Origin: Aliivibrio fischeri ATCC 7744 = JCM 18803 = DSM 507
GTDB taxonomy: Bacteria; Pseudomonadota; Gammaproteobacteria; Enterobacterales; Vibrionaceae
Direction: 5' to 3'
Length of the DNA stretch: 64,000 nt
Assembly (NCBI RefSeq): GCF_023983475.1
Contig: NZ_CP092712.1
Location: 1,054,001 to 1,118,000 of the forward strand
This document shows, piece after piece, positions 36,620-45,917 of this stretch. Below the pieces are notes generated by a model. The model made no database searches and had not been told where the DNA came from. It saw only the letters and a list, made by a program, of their open reading frames with translations. How positions within the stretch are numbered: the first letter of the stretch is position 1; each line of letters starts with the position of its first letter. The translations under genes and the position numbers were made by a program.

Positions 36620-37579
36620 TTACTTTTTAGAAAATATGGAAGTTACCTTTTTTATCATAGGCACTTTGGTGTCTATTTGGCAGTTCTTCATTTCTTTGAA
36701 TATATTAAGTAGCCCTTTAAAGTTCAAGTGTCGTTCGCTTGGTACTGGGCCCATTGCTTGTAGTAGTAAATGATGCAGTTTTTGCTCTTCTCTTGTTCTT
36801 GGTTCTAATTGCTCTTTATTCTGTTGATAAGGATGTACTTTAAATAGTAATTTATAGAGTAAAATGGCTAATGAATATAAGTCACTTTTTATTGTTGGGG
36901 CATTGCCTTGCAACACTTCTGGAGCTGCATAGTCGCCACTCCAAGCATGGACTTGGTTAAAGTTTATCGTAAATTTGTTTTTCTCTGGGTCTAGGTTTCG
37001 ACTGATACTAAAATCGAATAAAAATAATTCATTACTATCAGAAATAAGGATATTTCCTGGTTTTAAATCGCCATGTATCACGCCTCGTTTATGACAATGA
37101 TGTATGCAATTAATTAAGCTATATGCGTATTTCAATCTCGCATCGATAGGAATGTTTTCAAAAGGTGAATCCAATAATAGAGAGAGCAATTCACCTTTAA
37201 TAACCGGCATAATAAGAAAACCACGCTGCGACTCATTACATAACGCCAAGTGTTGTATTGATACAATATTTGGATGGTGTAAATGACTAGATTGAATATA
37301 TTCATTTACCAGTAATAAATCGGCATCAGCAAAATGGGAGGCTTCACTATTTAACACTTTTATTGCCATATGGTAATTATTCAACCCTATGCTTTTTAGC
37401 AATAAATCATCAACTTGATACACAATCCCCATACCACCAACACCAAGAACTCGCTTAATTTTATAACGTTCATTAATGATCTTTGGAAGAGGGAGAGCAC
37501 TTGCCTCTTTTACTGTAGACTTTGTATTTATTTCATCGGAGTCATCGGAAATAAAGTGATCTATATTGATATCAGTCAT
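36620..37579 (-). CDS. T6SS-associated Ser/Thr protein kinase
   Basis: A 319-residue Hanks-type kinase. It has glycine loop GVGGMGIVY (about 45-53), AIKVL with the ATP-binding Lys (about 72), catalytic loop HGDLKPGNIL (about 170), DFS in place of the usual DFG metal-binding motif, and APEVL and SDLYSLAILLY. There is no membrane helix and no periplasmic domain, unlike classical PpkA. It overlaps the phosphatase gene by 4 bases and is the last gene of the T6SS operon. The expected role is to phosphorylate the FHA protein and trigger T6SS assembly, opposed by the phosphatase. Confidence 0.88.
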   Translation of the reverse strand: MTDINIDHFISDDSDEINTKSTVKEASALPLPKIINERYKIKRVLGVGGMGIVYQVDDLLLKSIGLNNYHMAIKVLNSEASHFADADLLLVNEYIQSSHLHHPNIVSIQHLALCNESQRGFLIMPVIKGELLSLLLDSPFENIPIDARLKYAYSLINCIHHCHKRGVIHGDLKPGNILISDSNELFLFDFSISRNLDPEKNKFTINFNQVHAWSGDYAAPEVLQGNAPTIKSDLYSLAILLYKLLFKVHPYQQNKEQLEPRTREEQKLHHLLLQAMGPVPSERHLNFKGLLNIFKEMKNCQIDTKVPMIKKVTSIFSKK

Positions 37580-38247
37580 CTGTTGGCCTTAATCATAATG
37601 GCAGATAAATTATCATTAGCTTCTGTTAGTAATACTTGTTCTTTTAAGTGATAGCAGCCTTTGAGGGCACTTGGAAGAGCCATGCACGCTTCAATCATAT
37701 TATTTGATAAGTACTTATGTACGCCATCACTGGACAGAAGAAAAGTATCTTTATGCTGTAATGGAATAATGCAATGTTCAATTGATAAATTGTGGCCCAT
37801 TCCTATGGCTTGTGTGAGTGCTTCTTTCCCATTTTGCTCACGGGTGTGATCTTTCGATATTTGATATAACTTGTTATGGCGAAATAAATAGCATCGAGAA
37901 TCGCCTGCCCATAGACAAGCGATATGACCATTATGAGCAATTAACATACAGACCGTGCTGCCAATAACGGCACTATGGGATAATGTCTTTTCTTGACTTA
38001 AATGGTGATTAACTTTTAAAAGCATTCTCTTTGCTTTATCAATTTTTTGTTCTAGGCTGCCGTACAGTAATTCAGAGTGGAAGGCATCAACAATCATTCC
38101 ACTCGCAATTTCACCATACTCATATCCACCCATGCCATCTGCTATTATCCAGATGCCTTGCTCGGTAAAAGATAAAATCGCATCTTCGTTTTTATCTCTT
38201 ACCTTGCCTTCTTCTGAAAAATGGGCCGTTTGAAATTGTTGGCTCAT
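37576..38247 (-). CDS. T6SS-associated PP2C phosphatase
   Basis: A 223-residue PPM/PP2C Ser/Thr phosphatase with the metal-binding motifs KNEDAILSF (about 18-26), IADGMGGYEYGE (about 35-46), WAGDSRCYLFR (about 114) and SSDGVHKYL (about 171). It matches PppA/Stp1-type phosphatases encoded in T6SS clusters, which dephosphorylate the FHA protein and reset the system. It overlaps tssM by 4 bases upstream and the kinase by 4 bases downstream, so the three are translationally coupled. Confidence 0.92.
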   Translation of the reverse strand: MSQQFQTAHFSEEGKVRDKNEDAILSFTEQGIWIIADGMGGYEYGEIASGMIVDAFHSELLYGSLEQKIDKAKRMLLKVNHHLSQEKTLSHSAVIGSTVCMLIAHNGHIACLWAGDSRCYLFRHNKLYQISKDHTREQNGKEALTQAIGMGHNLSIEHCIIPLQHKDTFLLSSDGVHKYLSNNMIEACMALPSALKGCYHLKEQVLLTEANDNLSAIMIKANR

Positions 38248-41200
38248 CCATTAATCCTTTTTGGAAGATAAAAATTCGTTAATATTTTTCTATTAAAAGG
38301 ATTAGGGGTTCGATCACTATAAATAAGGTATTTGGCTTTCATTCCTTTATTTTCTAGATCTACTTTTATGACATCTTGACCTCGGTATTTATTGACTCTG
38401 AATTTGTCTAATACTCGGAAGAAAGCCCAAGGGCCTGAGTTTTGTTGGTTTACGACTTTAGAGCCACTCAGATCTTGCAAAACAAAGCTGACGTATTGAC
38501 GCTGATTTGTTATTGGCCAAGTAAATTGTTTTTTCTGTATTGGACCATGACGGTAAGCAAATTTGTTTTTCCCGTAATAAAATGTGGACTGTAAGGCACT
38601 TGCATCCAGTTCAAATGGCGCAATACGGAACGAGACATTGGCTTCTTTTCCTTTTGAGCCATAAAACATACGCTGGATAGTTAACCCGTAGTTATATTGA
38701 TCTAAGAATGAATCAGACAGCCCTAATGAACGTCCATGTAAGGATTTTTGTTTGAATTTTCCTTTTTGTTTATACACAAATGAGGATAAATAGGCGTCAA
38801 AGAAATTATCTAAAATACCGCCGTTTTGAAAGAATTCATCAAAGTCAGCAATGTTTACATCATGGCTACTATTTCTAAATGGGTATCGACCAGATAAAGC
38901 GACATCGTAATGAGTAACGACTTTATCATGGTAAACCATTTGTACGTGTTTTCTTGAATGACTCAGAATAATTCCCCATGCGTTATTCGATATTTGTTTC
39001 CACCATTGCTGTAACGGTTGAGGAAGTGTTTCTGCCATTACACGTATATCATTTAACTCATTTGGTATTCCTTGCATGCGATCACGAGCAATCTTAAAGG
39101 CTGATGAATCAGGGTTAGGTGAGAACTTCACCATAGATAAACGTCCACTCAATTCGTTGATCACAACTAGCGCATCTTCTAATGGAATCGTTGCTTGATC
39201 TTTATCTGTGAGTAACAGGTTCAGTGGTTCAAATTGATTACTTACTGCTTTACGAGCGCTTTGAGATCGTTCTTCGACACTGTGTAAGCCAAGAGAGGCG
39301 ACTTTCTTCAGTTTCGTATTTACAGGTAGTTTCTTAACTTGGCCTGCAGTTTTTGAAGCAACTTGAGCCTTATCAACAAAGGTAGTGTTTTCTTTTATTA
39401 GATTTAAAAGTTTTAAAATTGGTTGACTCGAACCAGTAATATTCGATATCTGAAGAATGGCTTCATCCATGTTTTTAGATGGCTTAATTTGAAGTTGATC
39501 TACCGCTTCTTTCCAATATTTAATGTAATCATGGAAATATAAGTCTTCGACATCTGCGTATAGTCCACGGATCTCATTTGCACTTAAGTCACTTGATAAA
39601 CCGATAACCCAGTTCTCTTCAATCAGTTGTTTTACTTGGTCTAATCCTTTACTCAGAAAAACCGCTTTATATCCTTTTTGCGTATATAAACCAGGAATAA
39701 TGGTATTGGTATGATTGAACAGGTTTTGATTTGGTCCTAAGTGGTCACTGATTTTTATGTCACGTAAATCCATCTCTTTTGCATCTTGTTTCAGTTGTTG
39801 GTAAACCAATTCTGATGTATCTGCTTCACGTAAAAATTTACGAGATTTAGCGATTAAATTATCGTTTAATTGAACTGGTTCAAATTCGATATTTAATAGA
39901 TTAGAAAAATGCGCTTGAAGTTCTTTTTGTTCTGTTGCTGAACCACTGTATAAATATGACCAATGCAATCCCATCCATTCTTCTAGATATGCTTTATCGA
40001 GATGTTCATGTAGATTCAACATTAAATATGCACGTAAAGAGGGCGTTAAAAACTCTCTATTATCTTGATTGTTTGCCACTTGGTATTCGAGTTCACTTGT
40101 CACTTTAGGAAGTAATAAGTTCAGTAAACTTCTTTGATACGCGGTTTCTGCTGCCTTCCGTAATTTATCTCCTTGTTGGAGTCCCGCAAACTCATCTGTG
40201 AGCGTTTCACTCTCTTTTGAATACACTTGAGTTGCTGCTAATAAGGTATTTAACGTTGGCAGTAATTCAATAGAAGGAGCTAAAGGGGATAAATGGACAA
40301 TCTGTTGATTATAATCGCTAGAAAGAGACAGTAATTCTTGTTGCTTATGATGATTGGTTAAAAAGCTGGTTGCCCATAATGAACCAAACCCAATCACAAT
40401 AGCAAAAGAGGCTGCATAGACCGCCATGTTTTTCAGTTTTACTTGTTTCTCATATTTTTCATCCAATGTAGCGAGCTCACTGTTTGGAAAAATCACCTCT
40501 TCGAGTAATTTTCGAATAAAGAACCCACGTTGATGTTTATAAGTAGGGAGAACTCGAGAGCTGATCCCAAGGTTTTGCCCAATACCTGACGTGGTTGATT
40601 CAGTATGGGTATTTGTTGGCTCGGGTACTGACGTTAGGTATAAACCGCGTAAATGAGAGGCTTGGTGATAACGGGTTTTAGTAAAGGCTAATTCAGAAAA
40701 TAACGCTAAGCGTTCAGCAAGAAAGCTTAATTGGCGTGGGAATTGTAATAGCTCTGCACGTTTCATCACATCACGCTCATCGTGTAAGCGCGACATGACT
40801 TGGGAATCGATACGTAAAATGAGCTTTTCGAACTCATGTTTAATTTTATCGGCTTGTTGGCCTTCACCTTCGTTAAAAGTGACGCCAAACACTTGGTCCA
40901 TTTCCTCTCTGGATAGAGAAGAGAAAAAGGGTTCGAATCCCTCGACTTTATCCATTTTCGTTAATAAGAAATAGATAGGCATATCTGAGCTTAAATCATG
41001 TCTTAACTCTTGTAAGCGTTCACGAACATAGCGGGCTTGAACTTCGATAGCACTTTCATCTGGAGATTGTAATGTTGTGATATCAATAGTTAGTATGACT
41101 CCATTTAATGGGCGACGGCGGCGCTTATTGCGTAAAGCTTTTAAAAAATTTCCCCAAATTGGTTTACTTAACTCATTTTCATGTTGATCAAAAAAGCGTC

Positions 41201-41765
41201 CTGCAGCATCTAAAAGAACGGCATGGTTAGCAAAATACCATTCACAATGTTGGCTATTTTGAATGTCTCTTGTGTAATGCCCATCAGTTTGGTTTAAAGG
41301 GAAATCTAACCCTGAACACTCTAAAAGAGTTGTTTTACCACTATTTTGTGGGCCAATAACCATATACCAAGGAAGTTGATATTTAACGTTATTATTGAGT
41401 TTTCCATATAACCCAGCACGCTTGATTGTTGCAATTGCAGCTTCAAGTTTTGTTTTGAGAATGGTGCTGTGTTCACGAATAAAAGCCATTTCAGATTGTG
41501 CGGCTTCATACGCTTCTCTATTTTCTTCTTTTTGTGCTTCTCGTTTTGCTAAGCCCCACAAAGTCAGATTGAATGCTCCCCATAGTAGTAAGCAAATGAT
41601 AACCGTTAATGTTTTTCCAGTAGTCGTTTCAATTAATGGGGTATTTGCTATCGCAATATGTTTACCAAATAGACACAATAATAAGGCAATAAATAGTGTT
41701 AATAATAAGCTCCAACACCATGTCTTTTTTAATGTGTTAAGCAATGAATTAAAAAATGATTTCAT
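38244..41765 (-). CDS. tssM: T6SS membrane subunit TssM (VasK/IcmF)
   Basis: About 1173 residues. Two N-terminal membrane helices (about 12-32 and 45-66) are followed by a cytosolic GTPase-like domain with Walker A GPQNSGKTTLL (about 130), a third membrane helix (about 435-458), and a large periplasmic region ending in the TssJ-binding beta domain. TssM spans the envelope, linking TssL to the lipoprotein TssJ. The start at 41765 is chosen because AGGA lies 8 bases upstream; an earlier in-frame start would overlap tssL. Length is typical. Confidence 0.94.
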   Translation of the reverse strand: MKSFFNSLLNTLKKTWCWSLLLTLFIALLLCLFGKHIAIANTPLIETTTGKTLTVIICLLLWGAFNLTLWGLAKREAQKEENREAYEAAQSEMAFIREHSTILKTKLEAAIATIKRAGLYGKLNNNVKYQLPWYMVIGPQNSGKTTLLECSGLDFPLNQTDGHYTRDIQNSQHCEWYFANHAVLLDAAGRFFDQHENELSKPIWGNFLKALRNKRRRRPLNGVILTIDITTLQSPDESAIEVQARYVRERLQELRHDLSSDMPIYFLLTKMDKVEGFEPFFSSLSREEMDQVFGVTFNEGEGQQADKIKHEFEKLILRIDSQVMSRLHDERDVMKRAELLQFPRQLSFLAERLALFSELAFTKTRYHQASHLRGLYLTSVPEPTNTHTESTTSGIGQNLGISSRVLPTYKHQRGFFIRKLLEEVIFPNSELATLDEKYEKQVKLKNMAVYAASFAIVIGFGSLWATSFLTNHHKQQELLSLSSDYNQQIVHLSPLAPSIELLPTLNTLLAATQVYSKESETLTDEFAGLQQGDKLRKAAETAYQRSLLNLLLPKVTSELEYQVANNQDNREFLTPSLRAYLMLNLHEHLDKAYLEEWMGLHWSYLYSGSATEQKELQAHFSNLLNIEFEPVQLNDNLIAKSRKFLREADTSELVYQQLKQDAKEMDLRDIKISDHLGPNQNLFNHTNTIIPGLYTQKGYKAVFLSKGLDQVKQLIEENWVIGLSSDLSANEIRGLYADVEDLYFHDYIKYWKEAVDQLQIKPSKNMDEAILQISNITGSSQPILKLLNLIKENTTFVDKAQVASKTAGQVKKLPVNTKLKKVASLGLHSVEERSQSARKAVSNQFEPLNLLLTDKDQATIPLEDALVVINELSGRLSMVKFSPNPDSSAFKIARDRMQGIPNELNDIRVMAETLPQPLQQWWKQISNNAWGIILSHSRKHVQMVYHDKVVTHYDVALSGRYPFRNSSHDVNIADFDEFFQNGGILDNFFDAYLSSFVYKQKGKFKQKSLHGRSLGLSDSFLDQYNYGLTIQRMFYGSKGKEANVSFRIAPFELDASALQSTFYYGKNKFAYRHGPIQKKQFTWPITNQRQYVSFVLQDLSGSKVVNQQNSGPWAFFRVLDKFRVNKYRGQDVIKVDLENKGMKAKYLIYSDRTPNPFNRKILTNFYLPKRING

Positions 41766-41775
41766 CCGTAAAATC

Positions 41776-42609
41776 CTATAAATCAATTTGCTGAAAAGCT
41801 TGAATTACATGCTCTGATTGTTGGTCCAATACATAATAGAAACCACCGTAAATAGCACACAATGAGAAAACCACAACACATACGATGCCAACCCAAGAGC
41901 TTTGTCTTGTGAGTTTATGGCGTTGAACTTGTTTCGGTTCCCAGTTTGGAGAGAGACTGGCTTGCTCATCTCCTCGTAAAGAGCGAATTTGGCGATAAAG
42001 AGAATCACGAATGGCGTCTAATTCGACCAGACCTCTTGATAACACTCGATATTTGCCTTCAAAACCTAAGCTCAAACATAAATACATTAACTCTAATAAA
42101 TCTAAATACTTAGCAGGGTTTCTACTGAGTTTTTCTAATAGTAAGAAAAATTTCTCACCACCATATGTTTCGTTATGAAAGCTACTTAACATGCTTTTTG
42201 AGGCCCAGTGACTTTCTGAACCCCATGGAGTTGTTACGATAATTTCATCAACGAAAGTGCAAAGCAGGTAGCGAGATAAGGCAACATAATTACTCTCAAC
42301 GCCTGAGTTAATGGCTTGAAACTCGAAGGATTTTAACTCTTCAACTAATTTCGGTTTTAGTAACTCAATATCTTGGTAGCTTTCTTTTTTTAAGTCACAC
42401 GTGATACAGAGTAATGAGGAAGCAGCACTGATTAGTGGGTTGTTTCCTGCAAAATTGTATTCTTCTGGTTTAATACGCGCGGCGTAAACCATTCGTTCTT
42501 GAAGCTGGTTGAATTTGGGTGCACTTGGGCTTTCAGTTAATGTTGGGTTAACTTGATTTGGCTCTTGTGTGATAAGTACAGTACGGTCATCCATGCTACT
42601 GCTGTTCAT
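41776..42609 (-). CDS. tssL: T6SS membrane subunit TssL (DotU family)
   Basis: A 277-residue protein with a cytosolic helical DotU/IcmH domain (about residues 50-220; motifs SLLCITCDLKK and YLCLSLGFEGKYRV) and one C-terminal membrane helix (about 240-262) ending in the periplasm. With TssM and TssJ it forms the T6SS trans-envelope complex and contacts the baseplate through TssK. It lacks the peptidoglycan-binding OmpA-like extension seen in some TssL proteins. It starts one base after tssK ends. Confidence 0.94.
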   Translation of the reverse strand: MNSSSMDDRTVLITQEPNQVNPTLTESPSAPKFNQLQERMVYAARIKPEEYNFAGNNPLISAASSLLCITCDLKKESYQDIELLKPKLVEELKSFEFQAINSGVESNYVALSRYLLCTFVDEIIVTTPWGSESHWASKSMLSSFHNETYGGEKFFLLLEKLSRNPAKYLDLLELMYLCLSLGFEGKYRVLSRGLVELDAIRDSLYRQIRSLRGDEQASLSPNWEPKQVQRHKLTRQSSWVGIVCVVVFSLCAIYGGFYYVLDQQSEHVIQAFQQIDL

Positions 42610-42610
42610 A

Positions 42611-43933
42611 TTAACTATTCCTTATTGCCCAAAAGAAAAGAGAAAGCTCAGGGAAATCACCTGCAATATGGAAGGCAAATCCTCCAGATTGCGTTAGTTG
42701 AGAGCGATCGTTTGAGGTTAAATCAAGGGTGAAATAACAATAATCACCATGGAAAGGAACTTGTCTTGGGGCTACGGAAAGTGAGCGACAAGTGATACCC
42801 GGTAATTGAAGGTTTACAAGGTTGCGAATTTTTTCAACAGGCCCGACTTTTAATTGTGGTGGCAGTTGTTTTCGTAAGCTTTCAGCATCGGTGTGAGAGC
42901 GAGCCGCGAGAATAAAGGTGGCTTCTTGCAATAAGCTATCATCAGAAATAGGGGCAATAAGTACACCGTGATTGCGTTTTTGTAGTGGTATCTCAAAGGC
43001 GTTTTGTTTTAATGACTGATTCAGTTGTTTACGCAAATGAAATAAGATCTGATCAAATGACTCGCCTTGTTCTTTATGATTGTATGATAATTTTAGATCT
43101 GGTCGACGATGACCAGAATCATAAGTAGACAGCTCTCCTTGCAAAGATGAAAGTAATAAAAAGAGCTCCTCTGGATGGTATTGAGAGCACTTATTTAGAT
43201 AGTGGAGTTGAGGCTCATACTTATTTAATAATTGAAGTAATAAGAAGTCACCAATTTCAGAGGTTGCGTGCCCTGATTTCGTAATACGTTCGGCTAAAAT
43301 ATCGGCTTTATGAGTAACGAGCGTTAAGACTTCTCGTAGCGAACGGTGAACAAGAGACGAGTGAACACCATTAATAAAACTCGCTTCAAAATTAGGGTTG
43401 AGTTGAATCGCACCTTCTGGAGTGACTTGTTTAATTTCACACAGTTTAATTTTAACCCAATGATTATCAATCTCTTCTTCGGTAATAATATGAAAATCCA
43501 ACTCACCACAACTGATAGTCTGCAAGTTTTGTACTTGGGCATTATTATCTGAAATGGTTAAATCGTGAGAAACATAACGAGTGTTAATTTCGGTTTCTTT
43601 TTCATCGCGAGCTTCTGGACTATTGATAGTCGATAAAGAAATCGCTAAATACAGATTTAAGTTTGTCTTAGGCGCATCAGACTCCCAAACAATAGGGGTT
43701 GTTTGATGTTGAATATCAAATAGTGAACCATCGGGTAAAATACCACTAGCCTGACTGATCACGATCTTTCCAACAGATAAATGATGATTATCAAAACTCA
43801 GAGAATGGAAACCCCAATTAAACCTGTGTTGCTTCTGCGTACGTACTTGCAGTTGATTTTGATAGTAACGATCACTTTGTTGGAAATGTTGAGGCCGCAA
43901 TAGCATGCCTTCTTTCCATATAACTTTTTGCAT
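42611..43933 (-). CDS. tssK: T6SS baseplate subunit TssK
   Basis: A 440-residue cytosolic protein beginning with the conserved VIWKEGMLLRPQHFQQSDRYY, the hallmark of the TssK (VasE/ImpJ) family. Later family motifs include HRSLREVLTL and FHGDYCYFTLD. TssK trimers tether the TssFG baseplate wedges to the TssLM membrane complex. It lies 11 bases after tssJ and one base before tssL. Length is standard. Confidence 0.95.
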   Translation of the reverse strand: MQKVIWKEGMLLRPQHFQQSDRYYQNQLQVRTQKQHRFNWGFHSLSFDNHHLSVGKIVISQASGILPDGSLFDIQHQTTPIVWESDAPKTNLNLYLAISLSTINSPEARDEKETEINTRYVSHDLTISDNNAQVQNLQTISCGELDFHIITEEEIDNHWVKIKLCEIKQVTPEGAIQLNPNFEASFINGVHSSLVHRSLREVLTLVTHKADILAERITKSGHATSEIGDFLLLQLLNKYEPQLHYLNKCSQYHPEELFLLLSSLQGELSTYDSGHRRPDLKLSYNHKEQGESFDQILFHLRKQLNQSLKQNAFEIPLQKRNHGVLIAPISDDSLLQEATFILAARSHTDAESLRKQLPPQLKVGPVEKIRNLVNLQLPGITCRSLSVAPRQVPFHGDYCYFTLDLTSNDRSQLTQSGGFAFHIAGDFPELSLFFWAIRNS

Positions 43934-43944
43934 TTATCTATCCT

Positions 43945-44436
43945 CTAAATTCGCGCATTATTGCTTTGTGGGGCGTTATTTTTCTTTTTCACGCGTTTTA
44001 ATTTGACGATAGAAGAGTCGGTAGCGATCAATTCTACTTTTTGCGCCTCTTCTGGCTCAACTGTGTATATGTAATGCCATTTTGCATTATCTATATCTTG
44101 ATAAGCGCCGATAACGGCTAAATATTGTCCTTTTTCACTGAGCTTTAATTTGATGATTTTCTTATCGCCAGGGCGTAAGATGATTTCCTCTTCTGCGATA
44201 AAATCCGTTCCTAAGGTTGATTTTGCATTATTGTATAAATCAAAAAATTCTGAATTTTCAAAGCCAGTAATGGAAGATAACTCCAATACCCTTACCACTA
44301 GAGGCGAGGGGCGATCCGCATGATCAGGGTTAACATTTGCAGATGCATTGAGAGTAAGCGCTACGTAAGTTGGATCAGGTGTGCTGCTGCACCCAATGAG
44401 TAACAATAGAGCTATGAAGGTAAATAATTGTTTCAT
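43945..44436 (-). CDS. tssJ: T6SS outer-membrane lipoprotein TssJ
   Basis: A 163-residue lipoprotein with lipobox LIGC (Cys at residue 16), then a transthyretin-like beta-sandwich domain with the family pattern VALTLNASANVNPD and RPSPLVVRVLEL. A basic C-terminal tail (KLKRVKKKN) is present. TssJ sits in the inner leaflet of the outer membrane and binds the periplasmic end of TssM. It is 36 bases after the FHA gene, the largest gap in this part of the operon. Confidence 0.92.
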   Translation of the reverse strand: MKQLFTFIALLLLIGCSSTPDPTYVALTLNASANVNPDHADRPSPLVVRVLELSSITGFENSEFFDLYNNAKSTLGTDFIAEEEIILRPGDKKIIKLKLSEKGQYLAVIGAYQDIDNAKWHYIYTVEPEEAQKVELIATDSSIVKLKRVKKKNNAPQSNNARI

Positions 44437-44472
44437 AGTGAATACGTCCTTATCCTTAATTCTTTATGCTCA

Positions 44473-45783
44473 TTACACACGAAGTGCTGCTGTGAGCATT
44501 TGTAATTGAGATTCATATTGCTTAGCAAAATCTTGCTCTAATAATGCGTTGCGCCAATCAGGGTCCTTACTGATTTGTTTGTGTAGTTTGCTGTAAGCCT
44601 GCCAATATTTGGCGTCAGGTTTACCAAACTTGCTTTGTATTCCGTCTTGCACAAAGCGATATATCAGCGTTTCTGGAGAGAGTTTTTCAATCAATGCATC
44701 TAACGTATGTTGGCAAGCATCATGAATAGCCAATTGATTCGCTTGGATGTCTTTACAGCTTTGGTTGATGGCTTCAATCCCTTGTAGATACCCAGGTTTA
44801 TGATGAATAATGATATTGAGTGCATCGTTAACATCATGGGTGAATTTTATTGGGTTATTACCTTGGCCTTGAATCGTGGTGGCATTCGCTGTTAATTTAT
44901 TTTTGATTTCAGTACGCGTACGTAGCAATTGTTGGATGCCATTTACTGAACTGCGAAGCGCTGATCCAATATCAAATAAGGTTTGTTCTGGATCTTCGAG
45001 ATTAGTAAGTTCGATGCCTAATCCTTTAGATAATGCAGCTAAATAAGCCTCGTTTGAGGTTACTTGTGCATCAGGTACTTCTTTGTTTGTGATGCTATCT
45101 ATTTTCTTTTTAGAGGTTGTATTGATCTTTTCCTTTGATCTTTTTGGTTGATAAGTCGGTTCTAGCTCAATCTCATCATCAAGGGAATCATTGCTAAGTT
45201 CTTCTTCATTAAATATTGGAGAAATGAATTGCTCTTTAAGTAGCACATCATCCATTTGTGTATGAGAAGGTGTCGATTCTTCTACTTGTTTTAGAATGAT
45301 TTCTTCGTCTGAATTTAATAGTTCTTCAATTGGTCCATCACTTAAAAAGCTGTCATCAGGGATCATGTCAAATACCGATGGTGATTCATCCGTACCATGG
45401 TTTGATAAAGGATCACGAGAGGCATTTGGATTTGTTTCTGGTGAGCGATAATTGGTTGGGTCTTGTAATAGACGAGCACGAATTTTAATGAAGCCAAGCT
45501 CATAAACATCCCCATGAGATACAGGATGTAATTCACCGCTATTCAGTGATGCTTCTTCACCATTGAAGTAGGTGCCATTGGTACTGTTATCGGTAATAAA
45601 AAATTGATCATCTTCAAAGCTAATTGAAGCATGAACGTTTGATAATTGTCTTTTACTATCTGCAATATACCAATCGGCATTTGGACTGCGACCAATGGTT
45701 CCACCAGCCTTTTTGAAGGTAAAAGTAGGTAAGGTATCAATAGGTAAATCTTGTGATTGAATAATATCAAAAGCCAGTTCCAT
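44473..45783 (-). CDS. tagH: T6SS FHA-domain protein (TagH/VasC)
   Basis: A 436-residue protein. The N-terminal FHA phosphothreonine-binding domain (about 25-95) carries TIGRSPNADW, LSNVHASI and DNSTNGTYFNG. A long acidic, disordered middle (about 110-240) is followed by the C-terminal T6SS-FHA helical domain (about 250-436). It acts in the threonine phosphorylation pathway, bringing phosphorylated partners to the secretion machine. The kinase and phosphatase genes at the end of the same operon are the expected partners. The ribosome binding site lies inside the end of the small lipoprotein gene 3 bases upstream. Confidence 0.9.
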   Translation of the reverse strand: MELAFDIIQSQDLPIDTLPTFTFKKAGGTIGRSPNADWYIADSKRQLSNVHASISFEDDQFFITDNSTNGTYFNGEEASLNSGELHPVSHGDVYELGFIKIRARLLQDPTNYRSPETNPNASRDPLSNHGTDESPSVFDMIPDDSFLSDGPIEELLNSDEEIILKQVEESTPSHTQMDDVLLKEQFISPIFNEEELSNDSLDDEIELEPTYQPKRSKEKINTTSKKKIDSITNKEVPDAQVTSNEAYLAALSKGLGIELTNLEDPEQTLFDIGSALRSSVNGIQQLLRTRTEIKNKLTANATTIQGQGNNPIKFTHDVNDALNIIIHHKPGYLQGIEAINQSCKDIQANQLAIHDACQHTLDALIEKLSPETLIYRFVQDGIQSKFGKPDAKYWQAYSKLHKQISKDPDWRNALLEQDFAKQYESQLQMLTAALRV

Positions 45784-45786
45784 CTT

Positions 45787-45915
45787 TTATTCCTCCTCTG
45801 AAACTAACGTGGTTTGCTCTTGTGGAGCAGGGTTGCCAACAGGACGATATTCATCGTAATTGCTGCATGCTGACAGCAGTAATAGGGTTGTGATTAGTGA
45901 AAAGCGTAACAACAT
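45787..45915 (-). CDS. Small lipoprotein between vasH and fha
   Basis: A 42-residue ORF (ATG at 45915) encodes a signal peptide with lipobox LSAC (Cys at residue 17) and a short acidic mature peptide that starts SNYDEYRPVGNP and ends in SEEE. It begins 2 bases after the vasH stop and ends 3 bases before the FHA start, so it belongs to the T6SS operon. The lipobox, phase and spacing support translation. It is too short to be TssJ, which is encoded further on. The function is unknown; it may be an accessory envelope lipoprotein. Confidence 0.72.
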   Translation of the reverse strand: MLLRFSLITTLLLLSACSNYDEYRPVGNPAPQEQTTLVSEEE

Positions 45916-45917
45916 GC

